Source: Desulfovibrio sp. (lineage in GTDB: Bacteria; Desulfobacterota; Desulfovibrionia; Desulfovibrionales; Desulfovibrionaceae). From it: a DNA stretch of 45,244 bases. A program made the position numbers and the translations under genes. Where the stretch lies: assembly GCA_031269345.1 (NCBI GenBank), contig JAISZH010000101.1:1-45244 (forward strand), read 5' to 3'. How positions within the stretch are numbered: position 1 is the stretch's first letter; each line of letters begins with the position of its first letter. The notes below the pieces were generated by a model, which was not told the DNA's origin, searched no databases, and saw nothing but the letters and a program-made list of their open reading frames with translations. Shown here piece after piece: positions 17,075 through 26,302 of this stretch.

Positions 17075-17599
17075 TTATGGCTCTTCGTCCATGAGCAGTA
17101 AACGATCCGACATGGAAGCATGGGGAAGGCTGCCGAATACGTTTGCAGCGATCATGCGCCAGCGATAGGCTTGGGCGGACCTGGGGCAATAGGAAAAGCC
17201 CAGGTCGCCGGTCATGGGATTGAAGCCGGCGCCGGAGGGGGAAAATTCCGCTATTTCGTCTGCCACGAAGGGACAGCCCTGACATTCGTCAAGGCGGCGT
17301 AGCCCGTCCAGTTCAAGGCGCAATCCGTCAAAATTCTGATAGGCTCCTGTAAATTTTCCGCTGAAGGCAATGCATTCGCCTGCTGGAACAGCATGGGATT
17401 CCATCCAGGAAAAGGTCTGGCCTTCGTCCATCGGCCTGGGGTAGCCGGTTTTCCCGCAGGCGGCGCATAACAGCGCCAGGGCACAGGCCATAACCGCCAT
17501 CATGGCCGGACGCGGGAAATCCCGGCAGATACCGTACGCTACGTATTTGTTGCCATCATTGTCGCTCGTCACTTGCGCCCCAGAGTTTTTTCCATTCAT
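17075..17599 (-). CDS. Putative lipoprotein of unknown function
   Basis: The function is not recognised. A hydrophobic stretch ending in a lipobox (MAVMACALALLCAAC) indicates a lipoprotein of about 130 mature residues with two further cysteine groups (DECQGCPF and SYC). The track start at 17599 lies within the last 44 bases of mutS on the same strand, giving a long untypical N-terminus; a start at the double ATG near 17503 gives a compact signal peptide but no basic residue. The close overlap suggests coupling to mutS translation. Membrane anchoring is likely; a role in mismatch repair is not implied. Confidence 0.65.
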   Translation of the reverse strand: MNGKNSGAQVTSDNDGNKYVAYGICRDFPRPAMMAVMACALALLCAACGKTGYPRPMDEGQTFSWMESHAVPAGECIAFSGKFTGAYQNFDGLRLELDGLRRLDECQGCPFVADEIAEFSPSGAGFNPMTGDLGFSYCPRSAQAYRWRMIAANVFGSLPHASMSDRLLLMDEEP

Positions 17600-20282
17600 T
17601 GATTAAAAGTAGCGCCCGCATCGGCGTTAGACTGTCTGTATCAAGATCTTTGAGAATTGTAAAAAGAGGATGAGGGATTTTCTTCTCCACCCCTGGTTCA
17701 GGGAGGGACTGCGGAGCGTCCCGGTTTTCCAGACTCGGCAGGAGCAGGCGCACCGCATCGGCCGTGGTTTCTACCGATCGGGATTTTGTCATTTCAAGGG
17801 TTTTCAGAATATTTTTTGCCCGTTGCACAACGGAGGCAGGCACTCCCGCGAGCCGCGCCACTTCAATCCCGTAGCTGCGATCAGCCGGACCGGGCACGAG
17901 ACGGCGCATAAAAATAATGTCTCCTCCGTGTTCCTGTACGGCGACGTTCATGTTGTGCACCCCTGGGAGGCTCTTTTCCAGAGCGGTCAGCTCATGGTAA
18001 TGGGTGGCGAAAAGCGTGCGGATCGGTCCTTCCTTGCGCCCCGCCAGATCCTCGACAACGGCCCAGGCCAAAGACAAACCGTCAAAAGTGCTGGTTCCCC
18101 GGCCTATTTCATCCAGGATCACCAGACTCCGGGCCGTCGCCTGACGCAAAATCCTGGCTGTCTCCGTCATTTCCACCATAAAGGTGCTATGGCCCTTGGC
18201 GAGATTGTCCGAGGCCCCTACGCGGGAAAATATACGGTCGGTTATCCCCAAACGCGCCTGCCCGGCCGGTATGAAGGAGCCGATTTGGGCCATGAGGGCC
18301 ATTATGGCTGTCTGGCGCAGGACAGTTGATTTTCCGGACATATTTGGGCCGGTGATTATCAGTATGCACCTTTGCCGATCCATATGCAGATCATTGGGCA
18401 CAAAGCCGGAGACGGCAGCTTCGACGACCGGATGCCTGCCCTGGCGGATAGTTATGTCCCTTCCGCCGTGTAAGGCGGGACGACGCCAGTCCCGTTTGCG
18501 CGCCCCTTCAGCCAGACCTTGCCAGAAATCCAGAGCGGCTATGCTTTCAGCCATGAACAGAATGCGGGAACGGGCTTCCGCCACCTGTCCGCAAAGATCA
18601 CGGAAAAGCTGATATTCCAGCTTGTTGACCTGGTCCGAGGCACCGGCCATTTTGTCTTCCAGAGCTTTGAGTTCCGCCGTGACGTAACGTTCGGCGTTGG
18701 CTACCGTCTGGCGGCGGATGAAGTGATCTGGGACATCGGCGGCGAAAGATTTGTTCAGTTCAAAATAATACCCGAAAACCCTGTTGTATCCCAGTCGGAG
18801 CTTGGGCAGACCGTTCGCTGCCTGTTCATTTTCGAGAAGTTTTTTAAGACGTTGTTCGCTATTGTTCAAAATGTCCAGCAGCTCGTCCAGTTCAGAGTTA
18901 AAGCCGGATCGGAAAATCCCTCCCTCGCTCACTGTGAGCGGTGGGGGGTCGGAAAGCGCTTGCCGGAGCAATCCGGCGACGTCGGCGAGGTCGTCCCAGC
19001 GCGCGCTGATTTCAGTGAGTTTCAGCGGGACATTGTCCGTGTCCGGGGCTGTGGTTTCTGGGTTCGCCTTTTCCAAAGCTTGGCGCACCGTTGCGATATT
19101 GGCCATGCTTCGGCCGAGGGCCGCCAGATCTCTCGGTGTCGCCCGTCCCAAGGTAACACGCGTGGTCAGGCGCTCCAGATCGTGGACAAAATTGAGGGCT
19201 TCGCGCAAAGCGGCGCGGATATAGTTGCGTTCAAAAAAAAATTGAACCGCATCCGCGCTTTGGGCGATACGCCTCTCGTCCAGCCAGGGGTGGCGCAGAC
19301 GTTCTTCCAGAAGCCGTCCGCCCATGGGGGTTATGCTCTCATCAAGAACATGCACAAGCGTTCCCGGGCCTTTTTTACCTTCAATTGTCCTGAATATTTC
19401 CAGATTTCTTTCCGTTACCTCGTCGATAATCAGATGTTGCCCCGGATTCAGCAGTTTGAAGGGCTTTAAATGTTCAATTCCCTGTTTCTGGGTGCGCATG
19501 AGATACGAAAGCAGGGCTCCGCAGGCCCGGACGAGTTCGTCTTTCTCCTCAAGACCTATCACGGACAGGGCAGGGATTTTTTGGGCTTCGAAAACATGAG
19601 TTTGCGCGCTTCTCAAGTCGAAATAGGCACGTAGGGGGACGCGCACCGGAGCAATCTCCGGCGGAAGCTCCGACAGAGGAATGCCGCATTCCGCATCGGA
19701 TATCGCCGGCAGCAGGAGTTCTCTGGGTTGCATCTTCTGCACCCACTGCATAAGTTCCGTTTTACGTTTACTGTAGAGTCCTGACCATTCGCCCGTGGAA
19801 TAATCAAGCCAGGCAAAACCGCCTCTGGCCTGGGACGGATTCCAGTAGACCGCTCCCAGGTAGTTGTGCGCCTTTGCGCTCAAGCTTTCCTCATCAATAA
19901 TAGTCCCAGGCGTTAATATCCTCAGGATATCGCGCTTGACCAGTCCCTTGGCATTTTTGGGTTCTTCCGTCTGCTCGCAGACGGCGACATTAAATCCTTG
20001 TTCGATGAGCTGTCTGGCGTAAGACAAGTAAGCGTGATGCGGCACTCCACACATGGGTACGGGGTATTCGGCCTGCGGATTCCTGCTGGTCAGGGTAATC
20101 TGCAGGGCCTTTGAAGCTACGAGCGCGTCATCAAAAAAAAGTTCGTAAAAGTCGCCCATGCGGTAGAAGAGTAGGGCGTTTTCGCACTGACTCTTTATTT
20201 CAAGATACTGGACAAACATGGGCGTCAGCTTTTCAGCCGGCACAACGGGCGCGGGATGAAGAGGTGGGGCGGAGGAGGTCAT
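17556..20282 (-). CDS. mutS: DNA mismatch repair protein MutS
   Basis: MutS recognises mismatches and starts repair with MutL. The 908-residue length is normal for MutS1. The mismatch-reading motif FYRMGDFYELF lies in the N-terminal domain. The connector, core lever and clamp regions follow. The ATPase has Walker A GPNMSGKST (about residue 645), the signature EIGRGTSTFDGLSLAWA and the ATHYHELT switch histidines. A C-terminal dimer region is present. No mutL lies in this window. The upstream 367 bases contain a hairpin array but no gene. Confidence 0.96.
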   Translation of the reverse strand: MTSSAPPLHPAPVVPAEKLTPMFVQYLEIKSQCENALLFYRMGDFYELFFDDALVASKALQITLTSRNPQAEYPVPMCGVPHHAYLSYARQLIEQGFNVAVCEQTEEPKNAKGLVKRDILRILTPGTIIDEESLSAKAHNYLGAVYWNPSQARGGFAWLDYSTGEWSGLYSKRKTELMQWVQKMQPRELLLPAISDAECGIPLSELPPEIAPVRVPLRAYFDLRSAQTHVFEAQKIPALSVIGLEEKDELVRACGALLSYLMRTQKQGIEHLKPFKLLNPGQHLIIDEVTERNLEIFRTIEGKKGPGTLVHVLDESITPMGGRLLEERLRHPWLDERRIAQSADAVQFFFERNYIRAALREALNFVHDLERLTTRVTLGRATPRDLAALGRSMANIATVRQALEKANPETTAPDTDNVPLKLTEISARWDDLADVAGLLRQALSDPPPLTVSEGGIFRSGFNSELDELLDILNNSEQRLKKLLENEQAANGLPKLRLGYNRVFGYYFELNKSFAADVPDHFIRRQTVANAERYVTAELKALEDKMAGASDQVNKLEYQLFRDLCGQVAEARSRILFMAESIAALDFWQGLAEGARKRDWRRPALHGGRDITIRQGRHPVVEAAVSGFVPNDLHMDRQRCILIITGPNMSGKSTVLRQTAIMALMAQIGSFIPAGQARLGITDRIFSRVGASDNLAKGHSTFMVEMTETARILRQATARSLVILDEIGRGTSTFDGLSLAWAVVEDLAGRKEGPIRTLFATHYHELTALEKSLPGVHNMNVAVQEHGGDIIFMRRLVPGPADRSYGIEVARLAGVPASVVQRAKNILKTLEMTKSRSVETTADAVRLLLPSLENRDAPQSLPEPGVEKKIPHPLFTILKDLDTDSLTPMRALLLINEWKKLWGASDERQ

Positions 20283-20403
20283 AGCTTGGAATATGCCTGC
20301 CTGGTAAAGCCGGTCAAGGCCGTGCGCTTGGAAGACCTTTAGGCCGTACCGGGGCGGGCCGGGGATTTTTATCCTGTACGGATATTTTCACTTTTACGGG
20401 TAC

Positions 20404-21066
<663 letters not shown>

Positions 21067-21101
21067 AGGAAGTCTCCCTGTTTGTCGTTACGGCAAAGCC
21101 A

Positions 21102-21578
21102 TTAGTTGAAGTAGGTTTTTAAACTGTTATAAGTCGCCCGCAGATGTTCCGGGATCACGCGCACCTCATCCAAAACCGCCATAAACGAAGAATCACCGTT
21201 CCAGCGCGGCACCAGATGAAAGTGCATGTGTTCGCGTATGCCTGCCCCGGCCGCTTCGCCCAAGTTCAGTCCGATGTTCAGCCCCTGGGGTGAAAAATGT
21301 TTTTGCAGGATTGCCGTGCAACTCCGTAAAAGGTCCATCATTTCCGATGCCTCCTCCGGGGAAAGCAGCGTGATGTCCATTACATGGCGGTTGGGCGCAA
21401 TCATAATGTGCCCGTTATTATACGGATATTTGTTGATAATGACGAAATTCCATTTTCCCCGGTACAGCACAAGACGCTCGTCGTCCTCATCTCTACGCTC
21501 CGGCAGGCAAAGAACACAGGAATCCGCTTTGGGACCCAGTATGTAGTCTATACGCCAAGGGCACCAGAGATGTTTCAT
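21102..21578 (-). CDS. HIT-family nucleotide-binding hydrolase or phosphorylase
   Basis: The 158-residue protein carries the histidine triad HMHFHLVPRW near residue 117, which catalyses hydrolysis or phosphorolysis of nucleoside phosphates. CVLCLPERRDED near the N-terminus has the C-x-x-C seen in zinc-binding HIT relatives similar to Ap4A phosphorylases. NKYPYNNGHIMIAPNRHV is the other typical stretch. Substrate is not predictable. It is followed closely by the LapA-like gene. Confidence 0.85.
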   Translation of the reverse strand: MKHLWCPWRIDYILGPKADSCVLCLPERRDEDDERLVLYRGKWNFVIINKYPYNNGHIMIAPNRHVMDITLLSPEEASEMMDLLRSCTAILQKHFSPQGLNIGLNLGEAAGAGIREHMHFHLVPRWNGDSSFMAVLDEVRVIPEHLRATYNSLKTYFN

Positions 21579-21702
21579 GCTTTGTCCGCTCTAGCAGATA
21601 CCCCGTCGCACAAAGAAAATTGTACGCCGCATGGCGGCACTGGTCAGCCGGAAAGCGCACTTTCCGGCCTGATCCGATCCGCGCGTTGAAAAATTCTTTA
21701 CT

Positions 21703-21790
21703 GATACCCGCATTGAAAAGTAAACTCTTCCCTGCGGAGGATCGTCTGCCAAAAACGCGGTTTTCGGCTGACTTGCGCCGTGAAGCGGCA
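21703..21790 (+). repeat. Three-hairpin repeat element, copy 2 (degenerate stem)
   Basis: The stretch from gatacccgcattgaaaag to gccgtgaagcggc matches the elements at 23491 and, reversed, 24774 and 20570. Here the central stem has mismatches (GTCTGCCAAAAA against TTTTCGGCTGAC), so this copy is decaying. It lies between the HIT gene and hslV. Confidence 0.8.
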
Positions 21791-21972
21791 TGCGGCGGCA
21801 TACGCGCGCAACGGGCCGGATTCCGGCGCATACATATTTCCTGTTTATACCCAGGCGCGGTTTTGAGCAAGCCCTCCGTTTTCGACAATTTCCCTTGCCT
21901 TTACATTTATATCTCTACATCGTAATTTTTGGCAGCACGCCGGAGGGAAGGTCAGCAAACCGCAGAAGTTCC

Positions 21973-21998
21973 GGCGCGCCCGAAGTGCGGGGCGCGCC
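21973..21998. other. GC hairpin in the hslV leader
   Basis: GGCGCGCC at 21973-21980 and again at 21991-21998 can pair across a ten-base loop. It lies 35 bases upstream of the hslV start. It could affect transcription or translation of hslV; no T run is present. Confidence 0.35.
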
Positions 21999-22032
21999 GA
22001 TTTCCCTAGAAACCTGTTGCAGAGAGGGCGCG

Positions 22033-22596
22033 ATGCAGACACGGGGAACGACCATATTGGCAATACGTTATAATGATGAGGTCGCCATGGCTGGAGACGG
22101 ACAGGTGACCTTCGGTCAGAACGTGGTCATGAAGCGCGGGGCCAAAAAAGTGCGACGTCTGTGCAAGGGTACGATCCTGTCCGGATTTGCGGGCTCCACG
22201 GCCGACGCTTTCACCCTTTTCGAGCGCTTCGAAACGAAACTTGAGGAGTATAACGGCAGTCTTCTGCGCGCCGCAGTAGAACTTGCGAAAGACTGGCGCA
22301 AGGACAGATACCTGCGTCGTCTTGAGGCCATGTTGCTTATAGCGGACGCCGCAAACATCCTCATACTCTCGGGTACAGGGGACGTCATAGAACCGGACGA
22401 CGGCATAGCCGCCATCGGCAGTGGAGGACCTTACGCTTTGGCCGCTGCCCGCGCCCTGGCGCGTCATGCCGGAAACTCCTCTCTGAGCGCGGAATTTATA
22501 GCAAGAGCGGCTATGGGCATTGCCGGGGAGATCTGCGTATATACTAACAGCGAACTTACCGTGGAAACTCTGCCCGAGAAGAGTAATCAGGAATAG
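22033..22596 (+). CDS. hslV: ATP-dependent protease subunit HslV
   Basis: HslV is the threonine protease that forms a double hexamer capped by HslU. The 187-residue chain begins MQTRG before the catalytic TTILA, a short propeptide as in other deltaproteobacteria. [10 protein letters not shown], then [13 protein letters not shown] and the glycine-rich [14 protein letters not shown] are family signatures. The 81 codons before this ATG in the track ORF are not HslV-like and cross a repeat, so the start is set at 22033. No hslU is adjacent; ispE follows after four bases. Confidence 0.93.
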   Translation: MQTRGTTILAIRYNDEVAMAGDGQVTFGQNVVMKRGAKKVRRLCKGTILSGFAGSTADAFTLFERFETKLEEYNGSLLRAAVELAKDWRKDRYLRRLEAMLLIADAANILILSGTGDVIEPDDGIAAIGSGGPYALAAARALARHAGNSSLSAEFIARAAMGIAGEICVYTNSELTVETLPEKSNQE

Positions 22597-22599
22597 AGC

Positions 22600-23475
22600 G
22601 TGGATTCGGTTAATCTCAAGGGCGGTTGCAAGATAAATCTTTTTCTGCGCGTTGGCAGGCGTCTGGAATCCGGCTATCACGAATTACGCAGCCTTATGCT
22701 GCCGCTTGCCGAACCGCATGACCGCATTGTGGTCATGCCCCTCCGGAAGTCCCTCACATCCGGCCTTGCCGTGCGGTTTTTCGCTTTGGATGAAGCAGCG
22801 GAGATCAAGGGCATAGATCCGGAAAACAACACCCTGAGCAAAACCTACCGCTGGTTTGAACGCAGAACGGGTTTTGCTCCGCCCCTGTCTCTTGAGGTGT
22901 ATAAAGGTATACCGCATGGGGCGGGTCTTGGAGGCGGAAGCTCGGATGCGGCGCTTTTTTTGTCCTTTCTTTGCGATCTCGCGCGCAGATTTGACCGCCT
23001 CCACGATGATGCGGATTTTCTGCGCGACAGCGTCGAGATCGGGGCGGACGTGCCCTTTTTCCTGTTCCGGGCGCCCGCCCTGGTTTCGGGTATGGGCGAA
23101 GTGCTGACCGCCTGCTCCAATCCTTGCTCCGGATTGTCGTTGCTTCTGGTTTGTCCGGGCATCGGCATATCTACCGCCTGGGCCTTCCGGGAGTTGGATA
23201 TGAAAAGAGGAGAGCGGGTCACGGCGCTTCCGGACAGCCGGGATCCTGTTGCGTTGATGCGGTTCGGCAATGATTTTGAGGATCTGGTCTTTGAGCGCCA
23301 TCCGGAAACAGAAGCCGTTCGGAATCTGCTTCTGGCATATGGGGCGGGGACGGCGCGCCTCACCGGTACAGGCTCGGCTTTGTTCGGCCTTTTTTACGAC
23401 GCGGACGCGGCGCAAAAGGGGGCGGAAGAGCTTGCCAGACGCGGGTATAGCGTGTATAGGCAAAAACTGCTCTGA
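22600..23475 (+). CDS. ispE: 4-diphosphocytidyl-2-C-methyl-D-erythritol kinase
   Basis: IspE phosphorylates CDP-methylerythritol in the non-mevalonate isoprenoid pathway. It is a GHMP kinase of 291 residues: KINLFLRVGRRLESGYHEL at the N-terminus with the conserved lysine, the ATP loop GIPHGAGLGGGSSDAALFL, the aspartate region IGADVPFFLF, and TGTGSALFGLF near the end. It starts with GTG, four bases after the hslV stop, so translation is likely coupled. tRNA-Gln follows 170 bases downstream, a neighbourhood known in Desulfovibrio. Confidence 0.93.
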   Translation: MDSVNLKGGCKINLFLRVGRRLESGYHELRSLMLPLAEPHDRIVVMPLRKSLTSGLAVRFFALDEAAEIKGIDPENNTLSKTYRWFERRTGFAPPLSLEVYKGIPHGAGLGGGSSDAALFLSFLCDLARRFDRLHDDADFLRDSVEIGADVPFFLFRAPALVSGMGEVLTACSNPCSGLSLLLVCPGIGISTAWAFRELDMKRGERVTALPDSRDPVALMRFGNDFEDLVFERHPETEAVRNLLLAYGAGTARLTGTGSALFGLFYDADAAQKGAEELARRGYSVYRQKLL

Positions 23476-23490
23476 GTATGGCGTATTTAT

Positions 23491-23580
23491 TGATACCCGC
23501 ATTGAAAAGTGAACTTTTTCCTGCGGAGGATCGTCAGCCGAAAACGCGGTTTTCGGCTGACTTGCGCCGCTTCGCGGCGA
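23491..23580 (+). repeat. Three-hairpin repeat element, best-preserved copy
   Basis: Three stems lie in a row: GAAAAGT/ACTTTTT, then after cctgcggaggatc the perfect 12-bp stem GTCAGCCGAAAA/TTTTCGGCTGAC, then CGCCGC-TTC-GCGGCG. The same order is found at 21703, and reversed at 24774, 20570 and 36973. It lies 15 bases after ispE and upstream of tRNA-Gln. No ORF is plausible in it. Confidence 0.85.
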
Positions 23581-23646
23581 CAGCGGCCGCCAAGCCGCTT
23601 GCAGATTTTCATGCGGAAATTTGTACATATGAAATGGAATAAAAGA

Positions 23647-23721
23647 AGGGGTGTAGCCAAGCGGCAAGGCAACGGGTTTTGGTCCCGTCATGCGAGGGTT
23701 CGAATCCTTCCACCCCTGCCA
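23647..23721 (+). tRNA. tRNA-Gln (anticodon TTG)
   Basis: The 75-base sequence folds as a cloverleaf: acceptor AGGGGTG/CACCCCT, D-arm with AGCGGCAAGG, anticodon stem ACGGG/CCCGT around the loop TTTTGGT (anticodon TTG), T-arm with GGTTCGAATCC, and an encoded GCCA end. It reads CAA and, by wobble, CAG. No duplicated 3' end suggesting an integration site was seen nearby. Confidence 0.96.
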
Positions 23722-23809
23722 TAAACAGCTTTACGGCGTTTGCCGAAATTTATATCCGGCAATGGAATTACGCGACTGGATGTCGCGCCGAGACAGGAAG
23801 TAATTCAGT

Positions 23810-23846
23810 CCTCCGGAGCAATTTCAAAGTGAAATTGCTCCGGAGG
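23810..23846. terminator. Perfect 17-bp hairpin between tRNA-Gln and the radical SAM gene
   Basis: cctccggagcaatttca and its complement are separated by three bases. It sits between two converging units and may stop transcription from either, although no strong T run follows. The core agcaatttcaaagtgaaattgct also forms the hairpin at 41799-41825. Confidence 0.6.
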
Positions 23847-23860
23847 TTTCGGCAATGGAA

Positions 23861-24751
23861 TTATAGGGCGCGCATCCACTCTTTACGCAGGGAAACTCTG
23901 CCGTCCAAAGCAGCGGCTATGCGTTGCAGGGTTTTTTCCCTGTCCTCCGGCAAGTGAGCCTTGACGGTCAGATAATTGCTGGCGTGGTTGGCCATGAACC
24001 AGCCGTCGCTGAGGGTGGTGTTTGCAAACATCAGACCGAGTTCCTGAACAAAATCCAATCCTTCAGGTAGAACCAGCTCTCCGCTTCGTACCCGTTCATA
24101 GATCGGAGCGTCTTCCGAAAGCATAAGGGAGAGAGCTCCCACGTATTCAGGGTCTACGGCGCTTAGCACCCGTCCGGTCTCAACGGCGTGTTCCCGGCTT
24201 TTCTCCGTCCCGGCGAGACCGAGGATCACTGTCACTGACAAGGCGAACCCGGCTTTTTTCAGCCTCAGCGCCTGCTCGACAAGCTTTTCCGGGGTAGCAC
24301 CTTTTTTTATGTCTTTAAGCACCTGCGGATGTCCGCTCTCTATCCCGTAATAGATCAGTGACAGGCCCATTTCGCGCAGGCGCCGCAGATCCTCGTCGCT
24401 CTTCAGGGCCACGCCTTTGGCGTTGCCGTAAGTGGAAACGCGTTCCACCCATGGCAGACGATTGGATATGTTGGAAAGCAGCCATTCCCAATGGCGCATC
24501 GGCATTATCAAGGCGTCTCCGTCCATGACGAAAAGCCGTGTTTGTCCGCGGCAATATTTTTCCGCGAACTCCAGGTCTTTTTCCCAGATGCTCCTGTCCT
24601 TGATGGCAAAGCGCTTTTCTTTGAAGGCGCTGCAAAAAGTGCATTTATTGTGCGAACAGCCCAAGGTGGCCTGAAACAGGATATTGTAGGCCTCACTGGG
24701 AGGGCGAAAACAAAAGCCCTGATGGTCCAGACCTTCACTCTCAAAAAACAT
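23861..24751 (-). CDS. Radical SAM protein of unknown specificity
   Basis: The roughly 296-residue protein has a cluster-binding motif GCSHNKCTFC, i.e. C-x4-C-x2-C rather than the usual C-x3-C-x2-C, followed by a TIM-barrel pattern (VMDGDALIMP, then STYGNAKGV, then YYGIESGHPQVLKDIKKGAT). This resembles Elp3/MiaB-like and COG1032-type radical SAM proteins that lack extra domains; the reaction is not predictable. The start at 24751 is preceded by AAGGAGTCC at a normal distance, so the track start 13 codons earlier is rejected. A structured repeat lies just upstream of the start. Confidence 0.85.
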   Translation of the reverse strand: MFFESEGLDHQGFCFRPPSEAYNILFQATLGCSHNKCTFCSAFKEKRFAIKDRSIWEKDLEFAEKYCRGQTRLFVMDGDALIMPMRHWEWLLSNISNRLPWVERVSTYGNAKGVALKSDEDLRRLREMGLSLIYYGIESGHPQVLKDIKKGATPEKLVEQALRLKKAGFALSVTVILGLAGTEKSREHAVETGRVLSAVDPEYVGALSLMLSEDAPIYERVRSGELVLPEGLDFVQELGLMFANTTLSDGWFMANHASNYLTVKAHLPEDREKTLQRIAAALDGRVSLRKEWMRAL

Positions 24752-24773
24752 GCCGGACTCCTTCGAAATATAT

Positions 24774-24862
24774 GCCGCGAAGCGGCGCAAGTCAGCCGAA
24801 AACCGCGCTTTCAGCTGACTTGCGCCGCAGGGAAAAGTTTACTTTTCAATGTGGGTATCCAT
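24774..24862 (-). repeat. Three-hairpin repeat element, reverse copy
   Basis: Read on the minus strand it has the same modules as 23491-23580: gatacccacattgaaaag, GAAAAGT/ACTTTTC, the central stem (one arm altered, CTTTCAGCTGAC) and GCCGC/GCGGC. It lies in the 5' region of the radical SAM gene, 23 bases before its start. Confidence 0.8.
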
Positions 24863-25150
24863 AAGGCAACCTGACGGAAGACATAAAATAAGCACCAGAC
24901 GTCGTTTGTCCATAGGAGTGGAATAATACGCTTGGAATGTCAGCAAAAATTTGCTTGCCGGAAATTTCCCGTTCCCGGCTTGCCAAAAGGACAGCTTCGT
25001 GCCACAAGATGGCGCATCCAAAGATGAATCTGTTGTCCAACGTCGGCCGTTACCTCCGGGCCTATAAAACACACGCGCCCATACCTGCGGGTCTGCTTCA
25101 TGCTTTTTGCGCAAAGTCCTGAATTTGGCCGAAACAGCCAGGTGTGTCCG
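24863..25150. other. Gene-free gap before the heptosyltransferase
   Basis: The ORFs here (for example 24937..25122) have no ribosome site, no recognisable motif and overlap in other frames. I see no gene or clear promoter. Confidence 0.4.
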
Positions 25151-26185
25151 ATGCGTATAGGGGTGTGGAACACGGCATTTCTGGGCGACGCGGCGCTTAC
25201 CCTGCCTTTGTTGCAAAGCCTGCGCCTGCGACATCCGGATGCCTGTATTGACTATTATGTGCGCTCCGGTCTGGAGAGTCTGTTCGCCCCGCACCCTGCC
25301 ATAAACTCCGTCTACGGCTACGCCAAAAACACCGGAGAGGGCGGGACGATGAAAATTGCCGGGGAAATCAGATCCCGACGCTACGATCTGTGGATTTCCG
25401 CGCACTCAAGCGCGCGTAGCGGACTTATAGCCCTGTTGGGCAAAGCACCGACGCGCATCGGCTATGACCGGCCGTTTTTCAACCGGCTGCTATATTCCCA
25501 AGTTGTCAGACGCCGCTTCGGGGAAGTGGACGAAACCGACTGTCTGCTGGAATTGCTTCGTCCCCTTGGAGAAGGTCCCATGTCCTGCTGGCCTGAAATA
25601 CACACCGACGCCGGAGCCAGAGAAACAGCCCGGACCTTTTTTGCAGATGTTGACGTTCCAGTTCTGGGACTGCACCCCGGCTCAGTCTGGGCGACAAAAC
25701 GTTGGCCGGCGGACTTTTTTGCGGAAATCGGCAAAAGAGCGCTTAAAGAAGGCGCCTGTGTCCTGATTTTCGCCGGCAAAGGCGAGGAAGAACTGGCAGG
25801 ACGCGTGCAGGAGGCGATTTTACGCGGCGGTGGGGCGGTTACCGGGCATCTGGAAAAAAGATTGAAAAACTTTGCTGGTCAGCTTTCTCTTCCAGAACTA
25901 GCGGCTTTTTTCGCGCGACTGACTTGTTGCCTGACAAACGACGCCGGTCCCATGCACTTGGCCTGGACGCAAAAAGTGCCTCTTACGGCTGTTTTTGGTC
26001 CCACAGTGAGATCTTTCGGCTTTTTTCCGCGCGGGATGGCCTCCACGGTCATCGAGCTACCGCTGGACTGCCGTCCTTGCGGATTGCATGGGCACACCGT
26101 CTGCCCCTTGCGGCATCACAACTGCATGACGAAAATCAGCCCGGACATGGTCTGGTCGGATGTAAAAGTTAAACTTTTACATTAA
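25151..26185 (+). CDS. Glycosyltransferase family 9, heptosyltransferase-like (WaaF type)
   Basis: The 344-residue protein has the GT9 two-domain layout. MRIGVWNTAFLGDAALTLPLL starts the N-terminal Rossmann domain; LGLHPGSVWATKRWPADFFAEIG is the heptosyltransferase signature that binds the ADP-heptose diphosphate; NDAGPMHLAW and FGPTVRSFGFFP follow. It should add L-glycero-D-manno-heptose to the LPS inner core at the cytoplasmic membrane face. Closest in pattern to heptosyltransferase II. The start at 25151 is used instead of 25100 because family members begin MRIG/MKIL. MsbA follows 117 bases downstream. Confidence 0.85.
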   Translation: MRIGVWNTAFLGDAALTLPLLQSLRLRHPDACIDYYVRSGLESLFAPHPAINSVYGYAKNTGEGGTMKIAGEIRSRRYDLWISAHSSARSGLIALLGKAPTRIGYDRPFFNRLLYSQVVRRRFGEVDETDCLLELLRPLGEGPMSCWPEIHTDAGARETARTFFADVDVPVLGLHPGSVWATKRWPADFFAEIGKRALKEGACVLIFAGKGEEELAGRVQEAILRGGGAVTGHLEKRLKNFAGQLSLPELAAFFARLTCCLTNDAGPMHLAWTQKVPLTAVFGPTVRSFGFFPRGMASTVIELPLDCRPCGLHGHTVCPLRHHNCMTKISPDMVWSDVKVKLLH

Positions 26186-26302
26186 CTTTGCTATTCCGTA
26201 AAACGCGCTTCCGCCTCCGGCATTTGACAGCCGCAGATCTCCGGCATAAACACAGCGTCTGGGCGGTTTTCTGGCATCAGACAATTTCAGATCTGAGCGA
26301 GT

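Noticed and set aside
23647-23721. tRNA-Gln as an integration site for mobile DNA
   Set aside because: No duplicated tRNA 3' end and no integrase were seen in the flanks.
24937-25122. Small plus-strand ORF before the heptosyltransferase
   Set aside because: No ribosome site, no recognisable domain, and no coupling to the next gene.
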